DNA from: Gaiellasilicea sp051005735
GTDB taxonomy: Bacteria > Actinomycetota > Thermoleophilia > Gaiellales > Gaiellaceae
Length of the DNA stretch: 8,636 nt
Assembly (NCBI GenBank): GCA_051005735.1
Contig: JBPCJB010000300.1
Span: 1-8,636 of the forward strand
Direction of reading: 5' to 3'
The number at the start of each line of letters is the position of its first letter. Position 1 is the first letter of the stretch. A program made the position numbers and the translations under genes. Shown here one piece after another: positions 1 to 5,919 of this stretch. Below the pieces are notes generated by a model. The model was not told where the DNA came from. It saw only the letters and a program-made list of their open reading frames with translations, and did not search any database.

Positions 1-75
1 CTCGGCACGACCGGCCGGAGCGCAATCGACGTGTACGAGGCGACGCTGCCGGCGCCGCCGAAACTGCGCCGGTAG
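1..75 (+). CDS. 3' end of an unidentified protein (partial)
   Basis: An open frame enters from the left edge and ends at TAG 73-75, giving the last 24 residues, which include GRSAIDVYEATLPAPPKL before a basic end. A strong inverted repeat follows 11 bases after the stop, as expected at the end of a transcription unit, and the codons show the G/C-rich third positions of the neighbouring genes. The visible part is too short to assign a family, so no function is proposed. Confidence 0.5.
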   Translation, partial: LGTTGRSAIDVYEATLPAPPKLRR

Positions 76-86
76 CTCCAACCTGA

Positions 87-121
87 GCGGAGTCGCCGGC
101 CTTGGCCGCCGGCGACTCCGC
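87..121 (+). terminator. Perfect 14-bp inverted repeat, probable terminator hairpin
   Basis: The arms 87-100 (gcggagtcgccggc) and 108-121 (gccggcgactccgc) are perfectly complementary around the 7-nt loop cttggcc. The hairpin lies directly after the stop codon at 75 and before the lipid kinase gene. There is no T-tract on either side, so it would be a hairpin-only terminator of the kind common in high-GC actinobacteria, or an mRNA 3'-end stabiliser. Being symmetrical, it could act in both directions. It also argues against any start codon inside it for the downstream gene. Confidence 0.5.
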
Positions 122-125
122 CCAC

Positions 126-131
126 TACGCT
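126..131 (+). promoter_or_regulatory. Putative -10 box (TACGCT) for leaderless lipid kinase mRNA
   Basis: TACGCT fits the TANNNT pattern of a -10 element recognised by a sigma-70-type factor and ends six bases before the ATG at 138. Transcription would therefore start at or next to the A of the start codon. No Shine-Dalgarno precedes that ATG, which agrees with a leaderless mRNA. No -35 box is recognisable because the hairpin occupies that region. The same arrangement recurs at 1461, 4252 and 6356. Confidence 0.4.
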
Positions 132-137
132 CGCTCG

Positions 138-1019
138 ATGCGCACCGTCCTCATCGTCAACCCGTACGCGAGCCGGGTTACGGACGAGCTCGTCGCCGAG
201 GTCGCGCGGGTTCTCGACCCAGTGAGGACCCTGCGGACTGAGCGCCCCGGCCACGCGATCGAGCTGGCTCGCGACGCGGACGCCGAGTCGGTGTTCGTCT
301 TCTCGGGCGACGGTGGCTTCAACGAGGTCCTGAACGGCATCCGGGCCGGCGTCACGGTCGGGTTCGTCCCCGGCGGGGGGACGAGCGTCCTGCCCCGCGC
401 GCTCGGGCTGCCGCGCGACCCGGTCGCCGCGGCCCGTCGCATCGCGGTCGGCCGGACGAGGCGGATCTCGCTCGGCCGTGTCTCGTGGGACGGGACGGCG
501 GGCCGCCGCTTCGCGTTCAGCGCCGGCATCGGCCTCGACGCGGAGTTGATCCGGCAGATGGACGCGCGGGGACGGGACGAGAATGGCCGCCGGCCGGGCG
601 ACTTCGTCTTCGCCTGGACGACTCTGACGGCGCTCGCGCGTCATCGCGGCCGCTTCGAGCCGCGGCTCGAGATCACGGGTCACGGGACAGCTGCCTTCGC
701 GCTCGTCGGGAACGGCGATCCGTACACCTACGCCGGCCCGCTCCCGCTCCGGCTGACCCCGAAGGCCACCTTCGAGGGCGGGCTCGACGTCGTCGCGCCG
801 CGCGACGTGAAGGCGCGCACCTGGCCTCGATTCGCCGCCTATGCCCTGCGCGGGCGTGGCCAAGAGCGCGCCGGCGACGTCTTTCACGGGCACGATCTCG
901 ACCGGATCGAGATCCGCTGCCGAGGTCCGCAGCCGCTCCAGGTCGACGGCGAGGATCTCGGTGACGTCACGGAGGTCGTGCTCGAGGCCGAGCGAGACGC
1001 TGTCGCCGTACTCGTCTGA
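138..1019 (+). CDS. Diacylglycerol kinase / YegS-like lipid kinase family protein
   Basis: A 293-residue protein of the DAGK catalytic (DAGKc) superfamily, whose members use ATP to phosphorylate lipid hydroxyls such as diacylglycerol or sphingoid bases at the inner face of the membrane. The N-terminus MRTVLIVNPYAS is the usual first beta strand with its NP signature. GDGGFNEVLNG (57-67) is the nucleotide-binding GDGxxNEV motif, and GGGTSVLPRALGLP (about 79-92) replaces the common GTxNDFAR motif. VDGE near residue 270 is the typical C-terminal beta-sandwich signature. The length is normal for bacterial YegS/DgkB-like enzymes. I start at ATG 138: an in-frame TTG at 102 lies inside the hairpin and would add 12 unrelated residues, while the ATG gives the family N-terminus and sits six bases after a TANNNT box. 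The substrate cannot be read from sequence. Confidence 0.9.
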   Translation: MRTVLIVNPYASRVTDELVAEVARVLDPVRTLRTERPGHAIELARDADAESVFVFSGDGGFNEVLNGIRAGVTVGFVPGGGTSVLPRALGLPRDPVAAARRIAVGRTRRISLGRVSWDGTAGRRFAFSAGIGLDAELIRQMDARGRDENGRRPGDFVFAWTTLTALARHRGRFEPRLEITGHGTAAFALVGNGDPYTYAGPLPLRLTPKATFEGGLDVVAPRDVKARTWPRFAAYALRGRGQERAGDVFHGHDLDRIEIRCRGPQPLQVDGEDLGDVTEVVLEAERDAVAVLV

Positions 1020-1049
1020 CGAATCGCCGCGACCGACGTCTCACCGGGT

Positions 1050-1463
1050 CTGCGCCGGCTCCTGCTCGCCCTGCTTTTACGCGCCCTCTTCGGCTGCGGT
1101 GGCAGCGACGAGCCTGCGAAGGACGAGCCGCTCGCGGCCGAGCCTGCGCGCCTGTTCGGAGTTCGACCGCGAGGCCGAGTTCGACTCCCCGAAGGGCAGA
1201 CCGCCGGCAGAAGGCGTTCGTGATCAAGGGATGTCGTATGCGAGCGCCGGCGGGGATCGCCTCACCCGCACCTCGCGCCGGCGAAAGTGCTGCTCCAGGG
1301 CGGCAACGGCGACGAGGTGATCCCGCGCGAGGAGATGGAGCAGCTCTATGCCGTGGCGAGCGAGCCGAAGGAGATCCACGGGTACGACGCGGGGCACGAG
1401 CTCGGTGAGCGCTCGAAGCAGGAACGGCTCGCCTGGCTCGGGCGTGAGCTCGCGCTGAAATAG
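1050..1463 (+). pseudogene. Degraded lipoprotein alpha/beta hydrolase (dienelactone-hydrolase-like)
   Basis: Three consecutive pieces of one gene are visible in shifting frames. Piece 1 (1050-1157) reads LRRLLLALLLRALFGCGGSD, a lipoprotein signal peptide with an LFGC lipobox, but it opens with CTG where ATG would be expected, and no ATG, GTG or TTG lies in frame back to the preceding stop. Piece 2 (about 1159-1263, +1 frame) reads EFDREAEFDSPKG and then GVRDQGMSYASAGGDRL, like the N-terminal strand region of secreted dienelactone-type hydrolases. One extra G near 1158 explains the shift. Piece 3 (about 1260-1463, original frame) reads LAPAKVLLQGGNGDEVIP and YDAGHELGE and ends at TAG 1461, matching the C-terminal catalytic Asp and His segments. 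The middle, several hundred bases with the nucleophile GxSxG, is gone. The product cannot be functional. The family call rests on motif recall. Confidence 0.75.
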
Positions 1464-1466
1464 ACT
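1461..1466 (+). promoter_or_regulatory. Putative -10 box (TAGACT) upstream of the E1alpha gene
   Basis: TAGACT matches TANNNT and ends nine bases before the ATG at 1476, so the mRNA would begin 0-3 bases before the start codon. No Shine-Dalgarno is present in tagacttccgccgcg, consistent with leaderless translation. The TAG of this box is also the stop codon of the eroded hydrolase reading frame. The same hexamer, preceded by gaaa, occurs at 6356-6361 before another gene. No clear -35 is seen. Confidence 0.45.
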
Positions 1467-1475
1467 TCCGCCGCG

Positions 1476-2540
1476 ATGGCGAGCACGATTCCCGCGGAGC
1501 GCGGTCTCCGCCGCGTGATCGGAGACGGCGCGAGCGTGCCGGACGGCGAGGTGGACGGTCTCGACGAAGAGGACCTGCTCGCGCTCTATCGCTCGCTCGT
1601 CCTGCTCCGCACCTACGACGAGCGCTCGGTCATCTATCACCGACAGGGCCGGATCGGCACCTACGCGATCTACTGGGGCCACGAGGCGATGCAGGCCGGC
1701 TCGTTTCACGCCCTGGGCGACGAGGACTGGATCTTCCCGAGCTACCGCGAGTCGGCGATCGGGCTCCTCCGCGGGATGGCGCCGGCGACGATCCTCTCCT
1801 GGTGGCGCGGCCATCCGGCCGGCTGGTGGAACCCGGCCGATTACAACGTGGCCTCGATCTGCGTCCCGATCGCGACGCACGTGCCGCACGCCGCCGGTCT
1901 GGCCTGGGGCAAGCGGCTGCGCGGCGAGAACGCCTGCGCGATCGCCTACTTCGGCGACGGCGCGACATCCGAGGGCGCATTCCACGAGGGCGCGAACTTC
2001 GCTGCGGTGATGCGGGCGCCGGTGATCCTCTTCTGCAACAACAACGGCTGGGCGATCTCGACGCCGGTCTCGGCGCAGACACGCGCGCGGGCGCTCGCCG
2101 ACAAGGCGATCGGCTACGGGATCCCGAGCGCCCGGGTGGACGGCGGCGACGTCCTGGCCGTCTACGAGGCGACGCGGGACGCGGTCGCGCGCGGCCGCGC
2201 CGGCGAAGGGCCGACCTTCATCGAGGCGGTGACCTACCGGGCGATGCCGCACGCGACGGCTGACGACCCGAGCGCGTACATCGATCGCGAGCGGGTGGAG
2301 GAGGCGCGCGCCAACGAGTGCGTCGGCCGCTACGAGCGCTATCTCCGCCGGCAGGGCCTGCTCGACGACGCGCTCGGAGAGCAGATCAAGGCCGAGGCGG
2401 CCGACCTGATGCGAGCCGGGATCGCGGCGGCCGAGGCGGAGCCGAAGCCGGATCCCGGTCTTCTCTTCGAGCACGCCCTCGTCGATCCGCCGGGGTCATT
2501 CGACACCGATCTCGCAGAGCTGAGGCGGATCCTTGGCTGA
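1476..2540 (+). CDS. 2-oxo-acid dehydrogenase E1 component, alpha subunit (pyruvate or branched-chain)
   Basis: A 354-residue alpha subunit of the heterotetrameric (alpha2beta2) thiamine-diphosphate E1, which decarboxylates a 2-oxo acid and passes the acyl group to the lipoyl arm of E2 in the cytoplasm. The ThDP/Mg motif runs from GDG (160-162) to NNN (188-190), the normal GDG-X(24-27)-NN spacing. RQGRIGTYAIYWGHEA (about 56-71) and FPSYRE (87-92) are typical E1alpha active-site segments. YRAMPHATADDPSAY (254-268) corresponds to the loop that is phosphorylated in mitochondrial homologues. The length is normal. Pyruvate and branched-chain E1alpha are hard to tell apart, so no symbol is given. 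ATG 1476 follows a TAGACT box without a Shine-Dalgarno. The stop overlaps the E1beta start by eight bases, indicating translational coupling of the two subunits. Confidence 0.95.
   Translation: MASTIPAERGLRRVIGDGASVPDGEVDGLDEEDLLALYRSLVLLRTYDERSVIYHRQGRIGTYAIYWGHEAMQAGSFHALGDEDWIFPSYRESAIGLLRGMAPATILSWWRGHPAGWWNPADYNVASICVPIATHVPHAAGLAWGKRLRGENACAIAYFGDGATSEGAFHEGANFAAVMRAPVILFCNNNGWAISTPVSAQTRARALADKAIGYGIPSARVDGGDVLAVYEATRDAVARGRAGEGPTFIEAVTYRAMPHATADDPSAYIDRERVEEARANECVGRYERYLRRQGLLDDALGEQIKAEAADLMRAGIAAAEAEPKPDPGLLFEHALVDPPGSFDTDLAELRRILG
2522..2528 (+). promoter_or_regulatory. Ribosome binding site supporting the TTG start of E1beta
   Basis: GAGGCGG, inside the last codons of E1alpha, lies four bases before TTG 2533 but 13 bases before the next candidate, ATG 2542. 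The spacing favours TTG, and starting there gives MAEMFLVEAVNDAL, which matches the usual N-terminus of E1beta proteins. The evidence is modest because the purine-rich stretch is also coding sequence. Confidence 0.4.
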
Positions 2541-3501
2541 GATGTTCCTGGTCGAGGCGGTGAACGACGCGTTGCACGTCGAGATGGAGCGCGACGCCGA
2601 CGTCCTGGTTCTGGGCGAGGACGTGGGGCGCGCCGGCGGTGTCTTTCGCGCGACTGCCGGCCTGCACGACCGTTTCGGCGCCGATCGCTGTGTCGACACG
2701 CCGCTCGCCGAGGCGGGGATCCTGGGCTCGGCCGTCGGGCTCTGCATGGCTGGCTTTCGGCCGGTCTGCGAGATGCAGTACGACGCATTCTCGTACCCGT
2801 GCCTCGATCAGCTGATCACGCACGTCGGTCGCTATCGCTGGCGCACCGGCGGAACGATGACCTTCCCGATCACGATCAGGATGCCTTACGGCGGCGGCGT
2901 CCGCGCGCCGGAGCTCCACGACGACTCGCCGGAGACCTACTACGTGCACACGCCCGGAATCAAGGTCGCGATCCCATCGACGCCCGCCGACGCGAAAGGC
3001 CTGGTCGCGGCGGCAATCCGCGATCCGGATCCCGTCGTCATCCTCGAGCCGAAGCTCGTCTATCGGACCGAGCGCGACGAGGTGCCCGAGGGCGAGCACG
3101 TCGTCCCGCTCGGGAAAGCCCGGCTCGCGCGCGAGGGCGCCGACGTGACGCTCGTCGCCTACGGGGCGATGGTGCCGGTGTGCGAGCGCGCCGCCGACGA
3201 GCTCGAAGCTTCCGTGGAGGTGCTCGATCTGCGCAGCTTGAAGCCGCTCGACGAGCAGGCGCTGCTCGCGTCGGCCTCGAAGACGGGTCGCGTCGTCCTC
3301 GTCCAGGAGGCGCCGCGAACGTGCGGCTACGCCGCCGAGCTCGCGGCGATCCTGGCCGAGAAGGCGATCCTCGACCTGCGGGGGCCGGTGCTGCGCGTGA
3401 CGGGCTACGACGTGCCCTATCCCTACTGGTCGATCGAGGACGCGTACATGCCGTCGGTCGCCCGGGTCGTCGACGCGGCGCGCCGGTTGCTGGAGTTCTG
3501 A
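2533..3501 (+). CDS. 2-oxo-acid dehydrogenase E1 component, beta subunit (transketolase-like)
   Basis: A 322-residue beta subunit that completes the ThDP site of E1. LGEDVGRAGGVF (27-38) is the characteristic N-terminal pyrimidine-domain motif. DTPLAEAGILGSAVG (55-69) contains Glu60, the residue expected to activate the thiamine ring. GGGVRAPELHDDSPETYY (120-137) and HTPGIKVAIPSTPADAKGL (139-157) are strongly conserved in pyruvate and branched-chain E1beta. The C-terminal transketolase domain begins near 190, with LDLRSLKPLDEQAL and VLVQEAPRTCGYAAELAA, and ends with the usual GYDVPYPYW region. The length is normal with nothing missing. TTG 2533 overlaps the E1alpha stop and the last codon shares a base with the next gene (TGATG), so the genes are one translationally linked unit. 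Confidence 0.95.
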   Translation: MAEMFLVEAVNDALHVEMERDADVLVLGEDVGRAGGVFRATAGLHDRFGADRCVDTPLAEAGILGSAVGLCMAGFRPVCEMQYDAFSYPCLDQLITHVGRYRWRTGGTMTFPITIRMPYGGGVRAPELHDDSPETYYVHTPGIKVAIPSTPADAKGLVAAAIRDPDPVVILEPKLVYRTERDEVPEGEHVVPLGKARLAREGADVTLVAYGAMVPVCERAADELEASVEVLDLRSLKPLDEQALLASASKTGRVVLVQEAPRTCGYAAELAAILAEKAILDLRGPVLRVTGYDVPYPYWSIEDAYMPSVARVVDAARRLLEF

Positions 3502-3875
3502 TGGACGCCCGCGCCGAGCTCGAGCGAGCATTCGCCTTCGACACGAACGGCGACGAGGCCGAGGCGATCCCGTCCTATCGCCGAGCGCTCGAGCTCGGCC
3601 TGGACGATCGCGAGACAATGGCCGCGATGCTCGGGCTCGGCAGCTCGCTCCGCAACGTCGGCGAGCTCGACGAGTCGGTCGACGTGCTCCGGGCCGCGTG
3701 CGAGCGCTTTCCGGAGCATCGGGCACTGCCGGTCTTCTACGCGTACTCGCTCTGGAGCTCCGATCGTGGCGCCGACGCCATGCGAGTGGTCGTCGACACG
3801 CTGCTCGCAGCGTCGGAGGCGCCGGAGCTCGTGCGCTACACGCGTTCGATCCGGGGGTATGCAGCCGAGCTCTGA
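3501..3875 (+). CDS. Small tetratricopeptide-repeat (TPR) protein
   Basis: A 124-residue, all-helical protein with no signal peptide or membrane segment. At least two TPR-like helix pairs are visible: DEAEAIPSYRRALELGL (about 18-34) and MLGLGSSLRNVGELDESVD (about 42-60), the latter with the G-x-x-L-x-x-x-G-x-x-x-x-A/S spacing, followed by LRAACERFPEHRALPVFYAY and a final helix. It resembles the short single-domain TPR_5 group. TPR proteins bind peptides and scaffold complexes, and the partner here is unknown. ATG 3501 overlaps the E1beta TGA by one base, with GGAG (3492-3495) five bases upstream as Shine-Dalgarno. Its position between E1beta and a HIRAN gene indicates co-expression with the dehydrogenase, but no established role in that complex is known to me. 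Confidence 0.85.
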   Translation: MDARAELERAFAFDTNGDEAEAIPSYRRALELGLDDRETMAAMLGLGSSLRNVGELDESVDVLRAACERFPEHRALPVFYAYSLWSSDRGADAMRVVVDTLLAASEAPELVRYTRSIRGYAAEL

Positions 3876-4254
3876 GCGGCTCCGGCTCTGGCTCGAGCGC
3901 GGCGAGCGAGGGGTTCGCCTTCGCGATGCGGCGAGCGGCGAGCCCGTGCGCTGGGAGGATCCGCGGATCCGGGTCGTTCCCGTCGCCGGAGTCTCCTACC
4001 GGATCGAGGCGCTCGACGACTCCGCGTTCGATCCCGGCCGGAGGCTCGCGCTCGTGCCGGAGCCGCAGAACGAGTACGACTCGAACGCCGTCGCGATCTG
4101 GAACGAGGAGCGGACGCTGCAGCTCGGCTACGTGCCGGCGGCGATCGCGCCCGAGCTCGCGGGCGACGAGCAGGCAGTCTCGCTCTGGCGGGTGGACGGT
4201 GGCCTGCGTGTCCTCATCGTCGCCGCGGATGCCTGGGTCGGAGCTCCTCGGTAG
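3859..4254 (+). CDS. Stand-alone HIRAN-domain protein
   Basis: A 131-residue soluble protein. From about residue 37 the sequence fits a HIRAN domain: VVPVAGVSYRIEAL (39-52), then LALVPEPQNEYDSNAVAIW (63-81) and LGYVPAAIAPELA (89-101), the signature EP-x-N-x-YD-x-NAV followed by GYVP. HIRAN occurs in eukaryotic Rad5/HLTF-type SNF2 helicases, where it binds 3' ends of DNA, and also as small single-domain bacterial proteins of unknown role. The first 36 residues, rich in Arg and Glu, match nothing I recognise, and there is no helicase or nuclease domain. ATG 3859 overlaps the TPR stop by 17 bases and has only a weak G-run (ccggggg) before it. An earlier in-frame ATG at 3766 would overlap the TPR gene by 110 bases and adds unrelated sequence. 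Confidence 0.8.
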   Translation: MQPSSERLRLWLERGERGVRLRDAASGEPVRWEDPRIRVVPVAGVSYRIEALDDSAFDPGRRLALVPEPQNEYDSNAVAIWNEERTLQLGYVPAAIAPELAGDEQAVSLWRVDGGLRVLIVAADAWVGAPR

Positions 4255-4257
4255 GCT
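4252..4257 (+). promoter_or_regulatory. Putative -10 box (TAGGCT) for an internal leaderless promoter before E2
   Basis: TAGGCT fits TANNNT and ends eight bases before the GTG start at 4266. The intervening ccgcggcc contains no Shine-Dalgarno. As at 1461, the TAG of the box is also the stop codon of the preceding gene. If active, it would let E2 be transcribed separately from the E1-TPR-HIRAN genes. Read-through from upstream is equally possible because the gap is only 11 bases. No -35 is recognisable. Confidence 0.35.
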
Positions 4258-4265
4258 CCGCGGCC

Positions 4266-5366
4266 GTGGCGTACGAGTTCAAGCTGCCCGACCTCGGCGA
4301 GGGCCTGACCGAAGGCGAGATCGCCCGCTGGCTCGTTGTCGAGGGGCAGGAGCTCGCCGAGGATGAGCCCCTCGTCGAGATCCAGACCGACAAGACGACC
4401 GTCGAGATCCCGTCGCCCGCTGCGGGGAAGGTCGCGCGCATCCTCGTCGCCGAGGGCGACATCGTCCCCGTCGGAACGGTGCTCGTCGTGATCGGCGATG
4501 ACGTGTCGGCCCCACCCCAGACCCAGCCGAGCCCAGAAAGAAACCTTGTGTCTCAGAAACACGGGGTTTTATCGGGGCGCGTTCAAGCGACGCCGCTCGT
4601 GCGGCGGCTTGCGGAGGAGCTGGGCGTGGAGCTCGGCTCCCTGAGCGGATCCGGACCGAACGGCCGGATCGTCGAGGCGGACGTGCGGCGAGCAGGTGAA
4701 GGAGCGCCTGTGTTGGAACAACACAAGCCTTCCGAGCGACGAGAGCCTGTGCGCGGTGTGCGCCGCCGGATCGTCGAGCACTTGACGCGCGCGCACCGCG
4801 AGGTCGCGGCCGTCACCTTCGTCGAGGAGTGCGACTTCACCGACGTCGATGTCAAGCAGCTCCTGCCGCTCGCGCTCCGCGCGTCGGCAGCCACGCTGAA
4901 GGAGTTCCCCGAGCTGAACGCCCGGCTCGAGAACGACGAGCTCGTCTATCTCGAGCGCTACGACCTCGGAATCGCCGTCCAGACCGACGAGGGGCTCGTT
5001 GTGCCGGTGGTGCGTGGCTGCGACACCGTCTCGCTCGACGAGCTCGTGGCCGAGGTCGCGCGACTCGCCGAGGCGGCCCGCGCGGGCGAGCTCCGGCCGG
5101 AGGAGCTCCGCGACGGCACGTTCACGATCACGAGCGCCGGCAAGCTCGGCGGACTCCTCGTGACGCCGCTCGTCAACCATCCCGAGGTCGGGATCCTCGG
5201 CCTCCACCGGATCGGCCCGAGACCCGCCGTTCGCGACGGCGAGGTCGTCGTCCGCCAGATCGGCAACTTCTCGGTCACGTTCGACCATCGCGTCGTCGAC
5301 GGGGCGCGTGCGGCGGCGTTCACGCTAGGCGTGATCGCGCACCTGGAGTCCAGCACTCTCCCCTAG
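4266..5366 (+). CDS. 2-oxo-acid dehydrogenase E2, dihydrolipoamide acyltransferase
   Basis: The 366-residue core enzyme of the complex, which takes the acyl group from E1 on a lipoyl-lysine and transfers it to CoA. Residues 1-78 form one lipoyl domain, with Lys43 in EIQTDKTTVEI as the expected lipoylation site. Residues about 107-143 (ATPLVRRLAEELGV...GSGPNGRIVEADV) are the peripheral subunit-binding domain. The catalytic domain begins near 162 and carries FTITSAGKLGG and DHRVVDG (340-346), with the active-site His341 and Asp345. The protein is shorter than the usual 400 or more residues: both linkers are short, and only about 15 residues separate CDFTDVDV from KEFPELN, where related enzymes have roughly 35-40. 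GTG 4266 gives the standard MAYEFKLPDLGEGL start. The stop shares CTAG with the stop of the convergent gene. Acyl specificity is unknown. Confidence 0.95.
   Translation: MAYEFKLPDLGEGLTEGEIARWLVVEGQELAEDEPLVEIQTDKTTVEIPSPAAGKVARILVAEGDIVPVGTVLVVIGDDVSAPPQTQPSPERNLVSQKHGVLSGRVQATPLVRRLAEELGVELGSLSGSGPNGRIVEADVRRAGEGAPVLEQHKPSERREPVRGVRRRIVEHLTRAHREVAAVTFVEECDFTDVDVKQLLPLALRASAATLKEFPELNARLENDELVYLERYDLGIAVQTDEGLVVPVVRGCDTVSLDELVAEVARLAEAARAGELRPEELRDGTFTITSAGKLGGLLVTPLVNHPEVGILGLHRIGPRPAVRDGEVVVRQIGNFSVTFDHRVVDGARAAAFTLGVIAHLESSTLP
4541..4569 (+). repeat. Hairpin in the first linker of the E2 gene
   Basis: The arms aaaccttgtgt (4541-4551) and acacggggttt (4559-4569) can form an 11-bp stem in plus-strand RNA, including two G-U pairs, around the loop ctcagaa. 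Another T and atc follow, so it looks like a weak intrinsic terminator inside a coding region. It encodes residues 93-102, in the linker between lipoyl and subunit-binding domains, and is much richer in A/T than its surroundings. A palindromic element inserted in frame, or an attenuating structure, are both possible. Confidence 0.45.
4706..4728 (+). repeat. Short palindrome in the second linker of the E2 gene
   Basis: tgtgttg (4709-4715) and caacaca (4719-4725) are perfect inverted copies around gaa, and two further pairs flank one mismatch. The element encodes VLEQHK in the linker between the subunit-binding and catalytic domains. With the hairpin at 4541 it means both flexible linkers carry palindromic, lower-GC sequence. 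The inverse of its right arm (cttgtgt) recurs in the first hairpin. Confidence 0.4.
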
Positions 5367-5902
5367 TCGTCGTCCTTCTCGCGGTCGCCCTTCTCGCCGC
5401 GGTTCTTGCCGAGTTGCGCCCTGATCTCGCCACCCGGGAACATCGACGTGTGCACGTTGGCGTAGGTCTTGCCCGCGCGGATCGCGGCAAGCAGCTCCGC
5501 GAACTCACCGGCAGCGATCCCCTGAACCGCCGGCCCGATCACGTTGGCCGCGACGATCGTCCCGCTGATCGTCGCCGGGGAGGCCGGGCACGCCTGCGTT
5601 CCGGCAGGGCCGTTGCCGAGGTTCGAGCACAGGAATACCGAGATTCCGCCGTTGACGGAGCGCTGACCGAAATGAATGTGCCCCTGCTGGACGGGTGCCT
5701 CGAGGTCGCGATAGCTGAGCTTGTACTCGATCGTCGAGTTGTCCACGATCTTCGCCTCGAACTCGCCCGAGCCGCGCGACGACACGGACGGGACTTCCTG
5801 ATAGCCGATCAGCTTGCCGCTCGCTTTCTTGGAGCCGCCATCGGCGAGCGCGAACGAGCCGAGACCGAGCAAGAGCACGCCGCCCAAGCCGGCGAACAGC
5901 AT
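5363..5902 (-). CDS. Exported CHRD-domain protein
   Basis: A 179-residue CHRD-domain protein. CHRD was first seen in chordin and occurs in many bacterial secreted proteins of unclear function. Residues 1-20 (MLFAGLGGVLLLGLGSFALA) are a signal-peptide hydrophobic core ending at a plausible ALA cleavage site. The domain runs from about 28 to 165, with GYQEVPSVSSRGSGEFEA (33-50), GHIHFGQ (74-80) and YANVHTSMFPGGEIRAQL (147-164), the hallmark C-terminal strand. The tail KNRGEKGDREKDDD is highly charged. The n-region lacks a positive charge, which is odd for a signal peptide. Three codons upstream (Arg-Lys-Leu) after an in-frame TAG suggest an older start at 5914. It lies 54 bases downstream of the thioredoxin-like gene, probably in one minus-strand operon, and its stop interlocks with that of E2. 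Confidence 0.85.
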   Translation of the reverse strand: MLFAGLGGVLLLGLGSFALADGGSKKASGKLIGYQEVPSVSSRGSGEFEAKIVDNSTIEYKLSYRDLEAPVQQGHIHFGQRSVNGGISVFLCSNLGNGPAGTQACPASPATISGTIVAANVIGPAVQGIAAGEFAELLAAIRAGKTYANVHTSMFPGGEIRAQLGKNRGEKGDREKDDD

Positions 5903-5919
5903 GAGCTTCCGCTACCTGT

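Noticed and set aside
102..137. TTG 102 as start of the lipid kinase
   Set aside because: It lies inside the perfect 14-bp hairpin and before the TACGCT box, and adds residues unlike the family. ATG 138 gives the standard N-terminus.
1224..2474. 416-codon minus-strand open frame opposite E1alpha
   Set aside because: Antisense shadow of the clearly coding E1alpha frame, with no recognisable domain.
2386..3726. 446-codon minus-strand open frame opposite E1beta and the TPR gene
   Set aside because: Low-complexity Arg/Asp/Val-rich antisense sequence crossing the borders of well-supported plus-strand genes.
3766..3858. ATG 3766 start for the HIRAN protein
   Set aside because: It would overlap the TPR gene by 110 bases and add a Ser/Arg-rich stretch typical of an out-of-frame reading. 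ATG 3859 gives a compact overlap.
4541..4575. True intrinsic terminator ending transcription inside E2
   Set aside because: The frame continues through a complete, well-conserved subunit-binding and catalytic domain, the stem needs G-U pairs and the T-run is only four bases. Kept only as a hairpin or possible attenuator.
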